Source: an uncultured Caulobacter sp. (GTDB taxonomy: Bacteria; Pseudomonadota; Alphaproteobacteria; Caulobacterales; Caulobacteraceae). Taken from it: a stretch of DNA of 9,649 nucleotides. Of the stretch, positions 1 to 7,300 are shown one piece after another. Below the pieces are notes generated by a model. It was not told the origin of the DNA, did no database searches, and saw nothing but the letters and a program-made list of their open reading frames with translations. Both the position numbers and the translations under genes were made by a program. Position 1 is the first letter of the stretch; each line of letters begins with the position of its first letter. Location of the stretch: positions 1-9,649 of the forward strand of contig CALKHU010000133.1 of assembly GCA_937991555.1 (NCBI GenBank), in the 5' to 3' direction.

Positions 1-14
1 GGAAGGACAACGCG

Positions 15-485
15 ATGAAGGTCACCCAGCATCTGTGGTTCGAGAAGGACATGGAGGCGGCGCTGCGCCTTTACACCTCGCTGATCCCGGACTCCCGGAT
101 CATCAACACGACGGCGGTGATGGGCGACAATCCCTCCGGTCCGGCCGGCAGCGTGAAGATCACCGAGTTCATCCTCGGCGGACAGAACTACATGGCCATC
201 GAGGCCGGGCCGCTGGACCCGTTCAACCACAGCTTCACGATCATGGTCGAAGTCGAGACCCAGGCGGAGCTGGACCGGCTGTGGGAGGCGCTCGGCGAAG
301 GCGGGACAGCCGAGCAATGTGGCTGGCTGAGGGACCGCTGGGGCCTCTGCTGGCAGATTGCGCCGGCGCGGCTAGGCCAGCTGATGAAGGACCCCGACCC
401 GGCCAAAGTGAAGCGCGTCACCGAACAGATGCTGACGATGGTCAAGCTCGACATCGCGCCCCTCGAGGCCGCGGCGGCCGGGTGA
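15..485 (+). CDS. VOC superfamily protein, PhnB-like (3-demethylubiquinone-9 3-methyltransferase-type domain)
   Basis: A 156-residue single-domain protein of the glyoxalase/bleomycin-resistance/dioxygenase (VOC) fold, PhnB-like branch. Visible hallmarks are the N-terminal strand with W8-F9-E10, the A15-A16-L17-x-x-Y20 helix, the central GQNYMAIEAGP stretch (residues 56-66), N71-H72-S73-F74 opening the second half, and the C-terminal block C102-G103-W104-L105-R106-D107 followed by W109-G110-L111-x-W113-Q114-I115. That block is typical of the family, which is usually about 130-160 residues. No signal peptide is seen, so it is probably a cytoplasmic homodimer. Family members are often named ubiquinone methyltransferases, but the fold does not support that chemistry; substrate and reaction are unknown. 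The ATG is backed by GGAAGGA at 1-7 with seven bases of spacing. It converges on the next gene across a hairpin at 494-521. The upstream context lies outside the window. Confidence 0.9.
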   Translation: MKVTQHLWFEKDMEAALRLYTSLIPDSRIINTTAVMGDNPSGPAGSVKITEFILGGQNYMAIEAGPLDPFNHSFTIMVEVETQAELDRLWEALGEGGTAEQCGWLRDRWGLCWQIAPARLGQLMKDPDPAKVKRVTEQMLTMVKLDIAPLEAAAAG

Positions 486-493
486 GGGGAGTC

Positions 494-521
494 CGGGCGG
501 CCGCGTCCCCGCGACCGCCCG
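494..521. terminator. hairpin between convergent genes, probable bidirectional terminator
   Basis: The 49-bp gap between the convergent VOC and small secreted protein genes holds a GC-rich hairpin. CGGGCGG (494-500) pairs with CCGCCCG (515-521); inside, one C-A mismatch is followed by four more pairs around a TCCC loop. Neither side carries a T-tract, so it is not a classical intrinsic terminator. Position and strength fit a shared 3' end structure used by both transcripts. Confidence 0.5.
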
Positions 522-534
522 CCCCAGGCGCGCG

Positions 535-846
535 TCAGCGGCCCTTGGCGCTTTCGTTACAGGCGGCGAGCGCCTCCGCCGTGAAGGTCTCGCCGCGGAA
601 TCCGAAGCCGGTGAGCTCACCGAACTCGGCGGCCAGCCGGCGACAGGTGCGGTCGGGCGGCGTGGCCTTGGTCCTGGCGGCGCGGCAGACGTCCACTTTG
701 CACTGCCAGACCACCCCGTCGAAGATGACGTGGTTCCGGGTCGTGCTGTTCTTCAGGGTCAGCCAGCCGTTGACGGGCTTGCCGGCGGCCGAGGCGGAAC
801 CCGCCAGGGCCATCGTCGCGAGGGCGACGAGCGCGAACATACGCAT
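535..846 (-). CDS. small secreted four-cysteine protein, CC_3452 family-like
   Basis: A 103-residue protein of unknown function. Residues 1-20 form a Sec signal peptide: an M-R start, a hydrophobic run of A, L, V and M, and an A-S-A-A cleavage region near residues 18-21. The mature part is only about 82 residues and has four cysteines (C49, C54, C68, C96), which would allow two disulfide bonds in the periplasm. The mid-region with W47-Q48-C49, the C54-R55-A56-A57-R58 run, D65-R66-T67-C68, and the F82-G83-F84-R85-G86-E87 stretch resembles the small conserved proteins of Caulobacteraceae named after Caulobacter CC_3452; that assignment is from memory. The start is supported by AGGAG in the mRNA eight bases before the ATG at 844-846. 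The LOG-family gene lies upstream on the same strand, 71 bp away, so it may be a separate unit or a read-through partner. Confidence 0.82.
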   Translation of the reverse strand: MRMFALVALATMALAGSASAAGKPVNGWLTLKNSTTRNHVIFDGVVWQCKVDVCRAARTKATPPDRTCRRLAAEFGELTGFGFRGETFTAEALAACNESAKGR

Positions 847-865
847 GATGCAGTCTCCTATCCCC

Positions 866-887
866 GCGCCGGAGGGGAGTCCGACGC
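866..887 (-). terminator. possible hairpin after the LOG-family gene
   Basis: GCGCCGGA (866-873) and TCCGACGC (880-887) can form a stem with one mismatch around a six-base loop. It lies 30 bp downstream of the LOG stop and just upstream of the ribosome binding site of the small secreted protein. No T-tract follows on the minus strand. It could end the LOG message or simply be leader structure. Confidence 0.25.
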
Positions 888-917
888 TGTGAGCGGATAG
901 TGAGTTGCTAATTGAAA

Positions 918-1526
918 CTAAGTCAAGCGCGCCGCGTCCGGATGGACGGCGTCGGCGTCCCTGACCACGCTCATCGACCGCAGGGCGGGGACGACATCCT
1001 CCACCCGGTCCACGGACCGCCAGGCGTTGGCGAAGTCCGGCGGCGACAGCTTCTCGCGGATCGTGTGATGGAACAGCTCGAACAACGGGTCCCAGAACCG
1101 GCGCGGGTTGTAGAAGACCACCGGCTTGTCGTGCAGGCCGAGGCGCTGCCAGGACAGCAGTTCGACGATCTCCTCCAGCGTGCCGATCCCGCCCGGGAGC
1201 ACGATGAAGGCGTCCGAGTGCTCGAACATCATCATCTTGCGCTCGTGCATGTTCGAGACAACGACGGTCTCGACGTCGTCGAACGGCTGCTCGCGGCCCT
1301 GCAGGAAGTCGGGGATGATGCCCAGCACCCGCCCCCGGGCGTCGTGGGCGCCGCGCGCCGAGGCGCCCATCAGGCCGACGCCGCCGCCGCCATAGACGAA
1401 CTTCAGGCCCGCCCTGGCGATCTCGCCGCCGATGTCATAGGCGGCTTTCAGGAAGGCGGGGTCTGCGTCATTTGACGAACCGCAGTAGACGCAGACGGAG
1501 TCGAGGCGTCCGGGCGGGTTGATCAT
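918..1526 (-). CDS. LOG family protein (TIGR00730-type nucleotide 5'-monophosphate phosphoribohydrolase)
   Basis: A 202-residue Rossmann-type protein of the LOG (Lonely Guy) family. Characterised relatives hydrolyse the N-glycosidic bond of nucleoside 5'-monophosphates such as AMP or cytokinin riboside monophosphates, releasing the base and ribose 5-phosphate. The old name 'lysine decarboxylase' for this family is a misnomer. The N-terminal V11-C12-V13-Y14-C15-G16-S17-S18 strand and loop, the glycine-rich Y45-GGGG-V50-G51-L52-M53-G54 phosphate loop, M93-H94-E95-R96-K97, and the signature P111-G112-G113-x-G115-T116-x-E118-E119 are all present; the motif arginine and glutamate are the expected catalytic residues. 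Length is normal for the family. No signal peptide is seen, so it should be cytoplasmic. The start fits AGGA two bases upstream or GGAG eleven bases upstream, so the Shine-Dalgarno spacing is not ideal. It is divergent from the lipoprotein/ABC operon. True substrate is not readable from sequence. Confidence 0.93.
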   Translation of the reverse strand: MINPPGRLDSVCVYCGSSNDADPAFLKAAYDIGGEIARAGLKFVYGGGGVGLMGASARGAHDARGRVLGIIPDFLQGREQPFDDVETVVVSNMHERKMMMFEHSDAFIVLPGGIGTLEEIVELLSWQRLGLHDKPVVFYNPRRFWDPLFELFHHTIREKLSPPDFANAWRSVDRVEDVVPALRSMSVVRDADAVHPDAARLT

Positions 1527-1535
1527 GTCCTGAAT

Positions 1536-1547
1536 GTCTCCGGAGAC
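1536..1547 (-). promoter_or_regulatory. 12-bp perfect palindrome over the LOG ribosome binding region
   Basis: GTCTCCGGAGAC is a perfect palindrome lying 9-20 bases upstream of the LOG start codon. Its 3' half supplies the GGAG of the possible Shine-Dalgarno sequence, so an RNA hairpin (four pairs, CCGG loop) would partly hide it. It sits directly downstream of the terminator-like hairpin and U-tract described next. Confidence 0.35.
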
Positions 1548-1548
1548 G

Positions 1549-1573
1549 AAAAAGGCGCGCTTGCGGGCGCGCC
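1549..1573 (-). terminator. intrinsic terminator, candidate LOG leader attenuator
   Basis: Read on the minus strand, GGCGCGC (1573-1567) and GCGCGCC (1560-1554) form a perfect seven-pair stem with a six-base loop, followed at once by TTTTT (1553-1549). This is a textbook intrinsic terminator. It ends 22 bp before the LOG start codon, and no gene on the same strand precedes it within the window, because the next gene is divergent. It therefore either attenuates the LOG message, ends a short unannotated RNA, or stops antisense transcription coming out of the lipoprotein/ABC operon. Confidence 0.65.
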
Positions 1574-1589
1574 GTGCGAGTACGATGTG

Positions 1590-1618
1590 ATGATCGGGTT
1601 TTGAGGGCGGAGTTTCAA
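1590..1618 (-). promoter_or_regulatory. possible sigma-70-type promoter for the LOG-family gene
   Basis: On the minus strand TTGAAA (1618-1613; 5 of 6 to TTGACA) and GATCAT (1595-1590; 4 of 6 to TATAAT) are separated by exactly 17 bp. The predicted start, near 1583, lies only about ten bases before the terminator hairpin at 1573-1549. It overlaps the region that must also drive the lipoprotein gene in the other direction. Confidence 0.35.
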
Positions 1619-1623
1619 GAGTC

Positions 1624-2418
1624 GTGACGTTTCGCGCAGCGGCGATCGCGGGCCTGGTCCCGCTCCTGGGCCTGACCGCCTGTGGCGAGTCGCGCCAGCC
1701 GCCGTGGAAGTCGTCCGCGCCGAAGGGACCGCCGGCCGCCGAGGCCCGCTATCTCGCACCGCCGGCGATCACCGAAGCCCGCGGCGGGGACGGCGGCGTC
1801 CAGCTGGGCGGTACCGCGGCGCCGGGCGCCCGGGTGATGCTCGGAACCCCGTCGGGCGAGACCCTGTCCGCGCAGGCCGACGCCGAGGGCCGCTGGACCG
1901 TCGCCGCGCCGACGCCGCGGAGCGTCACGCTCTACGGCCTGTTCATGCAGGTGGACGACCGCAAGGTGAATGCCCAGGGCTATCTTGTGCTGACCCCGGA
2001 CGGTCGCGCGGCCGAGCTCCGCGCCGGGGCCGGCGCGCGGGTGCTCGCGCCGGGCTCGCGACCGCCGCGAATCCTCGCGGTCGACTTCGACCGGGACGGG
2101 GGAGCGGTGGTGTCCGGCGTGGGCACTGCGCGGGCGGACGTCGGCCTGCGCGTCAACCGGACCGCCGGCGGGACCGGGTCGGTGACCCCGGAGGGTCGCT
2201 TCTCCATCCCGCTGGCCCGGCCCCTGGTTTCGGGGCGGCACGAGTTCGAGGTCGCCGGCGAAGGCGGCGAGGACGTCGTCGTGGTCGTGACCGATCGTCC
2301 GGCCCCGCTGGGCGAGGCGGTCTACCGCGCCTCGGCGATCGACGCCGGCTGGCGCATCGACTGGCGGACGCCCGGCGGCGGCGCCCAGAGCACCCTGCTG
2401 CTCGTGCGGCGCGGCTGA
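1624..2418 (+). CDS. putative lipoprotein with two beta-sandwich (Ig-like) modules
   Basis: A 264-residue protein that starts with GTG. A hydrophobic signal segment (residues 4-19) ends in the lipobox L17-T18-A19-C20, so C20 should be lipidated. G21 follows, with no aspartate at the +2 position, which favours outer-membrane sorting. After a proline-rich linker (about 25-47) come two similar beta-rich modules: about 48-125, with G58-V59-x-L61-x-G63-T64-A65-x-P67-G68 and A87-E88-G89-R90-W91, and about 148-225, with G160-A161-V162-V163-S164-G165 and P189-E190-G191-R192-F193. This is the pattern of small bacterial Ig-like or carboxypeptidase-regulatory-like sandwiches. A short tail (226-264) ends in basic residues. 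The start is supported by GGCGGAG (1606-1612) with an 11-bp gap and by the clean signal peptide. Its stop overlaps the start of the ABC exporter by one base, indicating one operon. No enzymatic motif is seen; a role as a periplasm-facing partner of the exporter is a guess. Confidence 0.8.
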   Translation: MTFRAAAIAGLVPLLGLTACGESRQPPWKSSAPKGPPAAEARYLAPPAITEARGGDGGVQLGGTAAPGARVMLGTPSGETLSAQADAEGRWTVAAPTPRSVTLYGLFMQVDDRKVNAQGYLVLTPDGRAAELRAGAGARVLAPGSRPPRILAVDFDRDGGAVVSGVGTARADVGLRVNRTAGGTGSVTPEGRFSIPLARPLVSGRHEFEVAGEGGEDVVVVVTDRPAPLGEAVYRASAIDAGWRIDWRTPGGGAQSTLLLVRRG

Positions 2419-4253
2419 TGCGCGCCTACGCCGTCCGCGACCCGCGCCCGCCCGGACCCGCCGAACCGCCGAAGGTCAGGCCGCTCGCCGCCCTGGCCGA
2501 CCTCGTGGGCCTCGTTCTCCGCTCCAAAGCCCCGGGCCTGCGCTGGCGCCTGACCGCGTCGCTGAGCCTGACGCTCGCAGGCAAGATCGCGGGGGTGACG
2601 GCGCCGCTGCTGCTCGGCGCGGCGGTCAACCGGCTGACGGAGGGACTGGGCGCGGCGGTGCAGGTGAGCACGGCCTTTGCGGCCCTGGCCGTCGGCTGGG
2701 CCCTGATCCGGTTCCTGTCGTCCGCTGCGCCTCAGATGCGCGACACCATCTTCACGCCGGTGGCCCAGGCCGCCCAGGCGCGGGCGGCGGCGGAAACCTT
2801 CGCCCACGCCCTGTCGCTGTCGATCGACTACCACCAGACAAAGCGCACCGGCTCGCTGTCCCGTGTCATCGACCGTGGCGCGCGCTCGATGGACTTCCTG
2901 CTGCGGGCGCTGGTGTTCAACCTCGGCCCGACCCTGGTCGAGCTGTTCATCGCCGCCGGCGTGCTGGCCCTGGCCTACGACTGGCGCTTCGCCCTGACCG
3001 CCGTCGCCACGGTGATTGTCTACGTCGTCATCACCTTCATCATCTCCGACTGGCGGATCGCTCATCGCCGGGCGCTGAACGAGGCCGACGCCGAGGCCGC
3101 CGGCCGCGCCGTGGACGCCCTGCTCAACTACGAGACGGTCAAGGCGTTCGGGGCCGAGGCCCGCGCGGTGGAGGACTATGGCCGCGCCCTGGCGCAGTAC
3201 GGGCAGGCGCAGGTCCGCGCGACCAACAGCCTGACGCTCCTGAACATGGGCCAGTCCGCGATCATGAGCGTCGGGCTCGCGGTGATGGCGGTGATGGCGG
3301 GGTTCGAGGCGTCGGCCGGTCGCCTCGGGCCGGGGGACGTCACCGCCGCGATCCTGATCCTCATCAACCTCTACGGCCCGCTGAACATCCTCGGCTTCGC
3401 CTATCGCGAGATCCGCCAGTCCTTCATCGACATGGAAGCCATGCTCGACCTGCGCCGCCAGTCTCCCGACGTCGCCGAGGCGCCGGACGCGGTCGACCTG
3501 CCCGCAGCTGTGGACGGGGCGGGCGGCGCGGTCGCCTTCGAGGCGGTCAGCTTCCGCCATGGCGCGCGGTCGGAGGGGCTGGGCGACGTCTCCTTCGTCG
3601 CCCCCGCCGGCGCGACGGTGGCGCTGGTCGGCCCTTCCGGAGCCGGCAAGACCACGCTGGTGCGGCTGGCGATGCGGATGATCGATCCGCAGGCCGGTCG
3701 CGTCACCATCGACGGCGTCGACCTGCGCGACCTGAAGTTCAGCGCCCTGCGCGGCGCGATCGCCCTGGTGCCGCAGGACGTGGCCCTGTTCAACGACACG
3801 CTCGAGGCCAACATCGCCTTCGGCCGGCCCGACGCCACGCCGGCGGAGATCGCCGCCGCCGCCGAGGCCGCCGAGCTGTCCGCCTTCGTCGCCTCGCTGC
3901 CCGAGGGGCTCGCCACCAAGGTCGGGGAGCGCGGGCTGAAGCTGTCCGGCGGCGAGCGCCAGCGGGTCGGACTGGCCCGGGCGCTGCTCGCCGATCCGCG
4001 CGTCCTGATCCTGGATGAGGCCACCAGCGCCCTCGACTCCCGCACCGAGGCGGCGATCCAGCAGACGCTGCGCCGGGCGCGGAAGGGGCGCACGACGCTG
4101 GTCGTCGCCCATCGCCTGTCGACCATCGCCGACGCCGACGAGATCCTGGTGCTGAAGAAGGGCCGCATCGTCGAGCGCGGCGCGCACGCCGAGCTGCTGG
4201 CGCAGGAGGGCGAGTACGCGGCCCTGTGGAAGCGCCAGACGCGGGGGAAGTGA
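2418..4253 (+). CDS. Atm1/ABCB7-type ABC exporter (fused transmembrane and ATPase domains)
   Basis: A 611-residue half-transporter expected to work as an inner-membrane homodimer. The transmembrane domain (about residues 35-335) carries Atm1 landmarks: T-G-S-L-S-R-V-I-D-R-G, L-L-N-Y-E-T-V-K-A-F-G, N276-M-G-Q279, which matches the spacing of the glutathione-contacting Asn/Gln pair of bacterial Atm1, and Y-R-E-I-R-Q-S-F-I-D-M-E at its end. The ATPase domain has Walker A GPSGAGKT (405-412), the Q-loop P452-Q453, signature LSGGE (509-513), Walker B V529-L-I-L-D-E534, the following A-T-S-A-L-D D-loop, and the H-loop H565; all catalytic residues are intact. Relatives export glutathione-based sulfur or metal conjugates (mitochondrial iron-sulfur biogenesis, bacterial heavy-metal relief). 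The ATG overlaps the upstream lipoprotein stop (TGATG), implying translational coupling. Start-to-motif spacing fits family members of about 600 residues. Substrate is inferred from the family only. Confidence 0.93.
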   Translation: MRAYAVRDPRPPGPAEPPKVRPLAALADLVGLVLRSKAPGLRWRLTASLSLTLAGKIAGVTAPLLLGAAVNRLTEGLGAAVQVSTAFAALAVGWALIRFLSSAAPQMRDTIFTPVAQAAQARAAAETFAHALSLSIDYHQTKRTGSLSRVIDRGARSMDFLLRALVFNLGPTLVELFIAAGVLALAYDWRFALTAVATVIVYVVITFIISDWRIAHRRALNEADAEAAGRAVDALLNYETVKAFGAEARAVEDYGRALAQYGQAQVRATNSLTLLNMGQSAIMSVGLAVMAVMAGFEASAGRLGPGDVTAAILILINLYGPLNILGFAYREIRQSFIDMEAMLDLRRQSPDVAEAPDAVDLPAAVDGAGGAVAFEAVSFRHGARSEGLGDVSFVAPAGATVALVGPSGAGKTTLVRLAMRMIDPQAGRVTIDGVDLRDLKFSALRGAIALVPQDVALFNDTLEANIAFGRPDATPAEIAAAAEAAELSAFVASLPEGLATKVGERGLKLSGGERQRVGLARALLADPRVLILDEATSALDSRTEAAIQQTLRRARKGRTTLVVAHRLSTIADADEILVLKKGRIVERGAHAELLAQEGEYAALWKRQTRGK

Positions 4254-4257
4254 CGAG

Positions 4258-4296
4258 GACGGGGACACGCACCGCTTGGCGGAGCATGTCCCCGTC
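4258..4296. terminator. long hairpin between the convergent ABC and RND operons
   Basis: The 49-bp gap between the two convergent operons is almost entirely one imperfect palindrome. GACGGGGACA (4258-4267) pairs perfectly with TGTCCCCGTC (4287-4296). Inside, one mismatch, two pairs, a second mismatch and four more pairs close on a three-base loop (4276-4278). No T-tract is present on either strand. Symmetry and position suggest a bidirectional transcript end; it may also protect both 3' ends from exonucleases. Confidence 0.6.
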
Positions 4297-4302
4297 CCCT
4301 GA

Positions 4303-7300
4303 CTACTCCGCCGCGCGGGGCAGCGATTCGACGACGATGTCGTCCTTGCGGACCTCGTCGCCGGCGCGGACCCGGTCGCTCCAGCGGCGGCGGTGGCGGA
4401 CCATCGCCCAGACGTTGCCGAAGCGGCGCGCGATGGTCCGCGGCGAGGCCAGCGCGGCCGGGGTCAGGAACAGCGTCAGCAGGGTCGAGAAGCTCAGGCC
4501 CCAGACCACCGCCGCCGACAGCTGCACCCACCATTCCGAGCCGGGCGCCTTGTACTCAAGATGGAAGCCGCGGAAGTTCGGATGCAGCTGGAACATCAGC
4601 GGCAGCAGGCCGATCACCGTCACCACGGTGGTCAGCATCACCGGCCGGAACCGCTGCACCGCGGCGCGCATGGCGGCCTCGTCGGCCGGATAGCCCTGCC
4701 GTCGCAGCTGGTAGAAGGTGTCGACCAGCACGATGTTGTGGCCCACGACCACGCCCGCGAGGGCGATGACGCCCGTTCCGAGCATGATCACCGAGATGTA
4801 GTCGAAGGTGTGGGCGACGTTGACCACCACCCCCAGCAGCACCCCGGCCACGGACAGGATCACCGCCGACAGGGTGACGAGGATCCCGTAGAAGCTGTTG
4901 AACTGCCAGAGCAGGATGATGCCCATCATGAACAGGGTGGCCAGCATCGCCACGGCGAAGAACTGCGCCGCCTCGGCGCCCTCCTCGTCGGCCCCGGTGA
5001 ACTTCCAGTGCACGCTCGGGCCGAAGTCCTGCTGGCCGAGCCAGGCCTTCATCTCGCCGATCTTCTGGTTGGCGGCGATGCCCGGGCCGGCGTTGGCCTG
5101 GATGGTGATCATGCGCTGGCCGTCACGACGCTGGATGGTCGTGACCTGCTGGCCCGGCGTCTCCTTGATCAGATAGCTGGCCGGCACCGGGCCCATCGGC
5201 GTCATGATCTTCAGTTCACGGAACGAAGACAGATTTCGGGACTCCGGCGTGAAGCGGACACGGATGTCGAGCTCGTCCTCGGAGTCGTCGGGCCGGAAGC
5301 GGCCGACCAGCACCCCGTCGGTGACGAACTGGATCGCCTGGCCGACGCTCAGCACGTCGACGCCGTAACGGCCGGCGGCCTCGCGGTCGACGCTGATGTT
5401 CCACTCGATGCCGGGCGAGGCGCGGCTGTCCTCGTGCTCGATCAGCTGCGGATCGGCGGCCATGTGCGCCTTGATCAGGTCGGCGGCGCGGTCGAGCGCG
5501 CGCGGGTCGCCGCCGCGCAGTTCGACCTGCACGTCCTTGCCTTGCGGGGGGCCGTTCTGGGGCGGGCGCACCTCGACCAGCAGGCCCGGAACGTCGGCGA
5601 CCGCCTTGCGGATCGCCTCCTCGACGTCCTTGCCGCGAATGTCGAGGGCCTTGCGGTCCTCGAAATCGACGAACTGCACCTGGATGCGGCCGACGGTGTC
5701 GTTCGGCGGTCCGAAGTTGCCGCCGCCGGTGAAACGGCCGGCGCTGGCGTAGACCGACTCGATCCCCTCGATGCCGGCCAGCCGCGCCTCGACCTTGCGT
5801 ACCTGTTCGTCGGCCGCGGCCGCCGACAGGTTTCCGCGCGCCTTGACGTAGATGGCGACGAACTCGGGGTCCTGGTCGAGGAAGAATTCGGTGCGGTGCT
5901 TCTTGGCGCCGAAGGCGACGAAGATGCCGACCACGATCAGGACCGCCACGGCCGTGACGCGGAAGGGATGGTGACCCGCCCACCACAGGGTGCGGGCATA
6001 CCAGCCCATGAACCCCGCCATCTCGCGCGGATCGCCCCGTTCGGACTTCTCGATCTCGGCCAGATGCTCCTCGTCGACGCCCTGCTTGCGGCCGAAGATC
6101 GAGCCGAGCGCGGGCGTGAAGATCAGCGCCACGAAGATCGACGACGTGAGCACCATGATCAGGGTGATCGGCAGGAAGCTCATGAACTTCCCGGGGATCG
6201 AGTTCCAGAACAGGAACGGGATGAAGGCGCAGAGCGTCGTCAGCGTGCCGTTCACGACCGGCCAGAACATGCGCGTCCCGGCGGCCGCGAAGGCCTCCTG
6301 GCGGTCCATGCCCTCGGCCATTTTCCGGTCCGCGTATTCGACGACCACGATGCCGCCGTCGACGAGGATGCCGACCGCCAGCACCAGGCCGAACATGACC
6401 ATCATGTTCAGGGTGATGCCGAAGGCCTGCAGCAGCAGGAAGCCCATCATGAAGCAGAGCGGGATCGACAGCCCCACCATGAGCCCCTGACGGACGCCCA
6501 GGCTGGCGACGATGATGATCATCACCAGGATGGTCGCGATGATCAGCCCGCTCTCCAGGATGGTCAGGCTGCGTTCGATGAACTCGCTCTCGTCGAACGT
6601 GAAGTCGACGCTGATCGTGTCGAGCCCCTCGGTCTTCCAGCGCGCCTCTTCCTCGGCCGCGACGCGGCGCACCTCCTTCACGGAGTCGAGGATGTTCGCG
6701 CCGGGGCGCTTGATCACGTCGATGCCGAACGCCGGCTGGCCGTTGAAGCGCGAGATCCGGGTCGGCTCCTTGAAGGTGCGATGCACCTCGCCGATGTCGC
6801 CGATGGTGATCAGCCGGTCGCCGTTGCGCTTGATCGGCAGGGCCAGGATGTCGGCCGGGTCCTCGACCACGCCCGGCACCTTGACGGCGAACTTGCCCTG
6901 CTGGGTCTGCAGGTTGCCGGCCGGCACCAGCTGGTTGTTGCGGGCGATCACGGCCGCCAGCTCCGGCGCCGTGACGTTGGCCGCCTCCATGCGCGCGGGA
7001 TCGATGGTGACTTCCATCACCTCCTCGCGCCCGCCGAACAGTTCGGTGCGCAGCACGCCGGGCAGGGCCTCCAGGCGGTCCTGGAGTTCCTGGGCGGTCT
7101 TGAACAGGGTCCGCTCGGGGGCCCCGCCGCTCAGCATGATCCCGATGAAGGGATCGTCGCTGATGTTCTGCTCCATGATGATCGGCTCTTCCGCATCGGG
7201 CGGGAAGCGGCCGCGCGCCATGTCGACCCGGGCCCGCACGTCCTGCAGGACCTTGTCTTTGTTGAAGTTCACCTCGAACTCGAGATAGACCATCGCCGCG

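Noticed and set aside
15..485. Naming the first gene a ubiquinone 3-demethyl methyltransferase
   Set aside because: No S-adenosylmethionine-binding motif is visible; the sequence is a VOC-fold PhnB-like protein.
918..1526. Annotation of the LOG-family gene as a lysine decarboxylase
   Set aside because: The PGGxGTxxE motif family was shown to be nucleotide phosphoribohydrolases; nothing here indicates PLP-dependent decarboxylase chemistry.
1561..1589. Plus-strand promoter for the lipoprotein operon (TTGCGG with TACGAT or GATGTG)
   Set aside because: Spacing and -10 matches are poor and the region overlaps the minus-strand terminator; not distinct enough to annotate.
2322..4268. A 648-codon minus-strand open frame opposite the ABC exporter
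   Set aside because: It is a shadow of the exporter's codon bias; no recognisable domain and no ribosome binding site of note.
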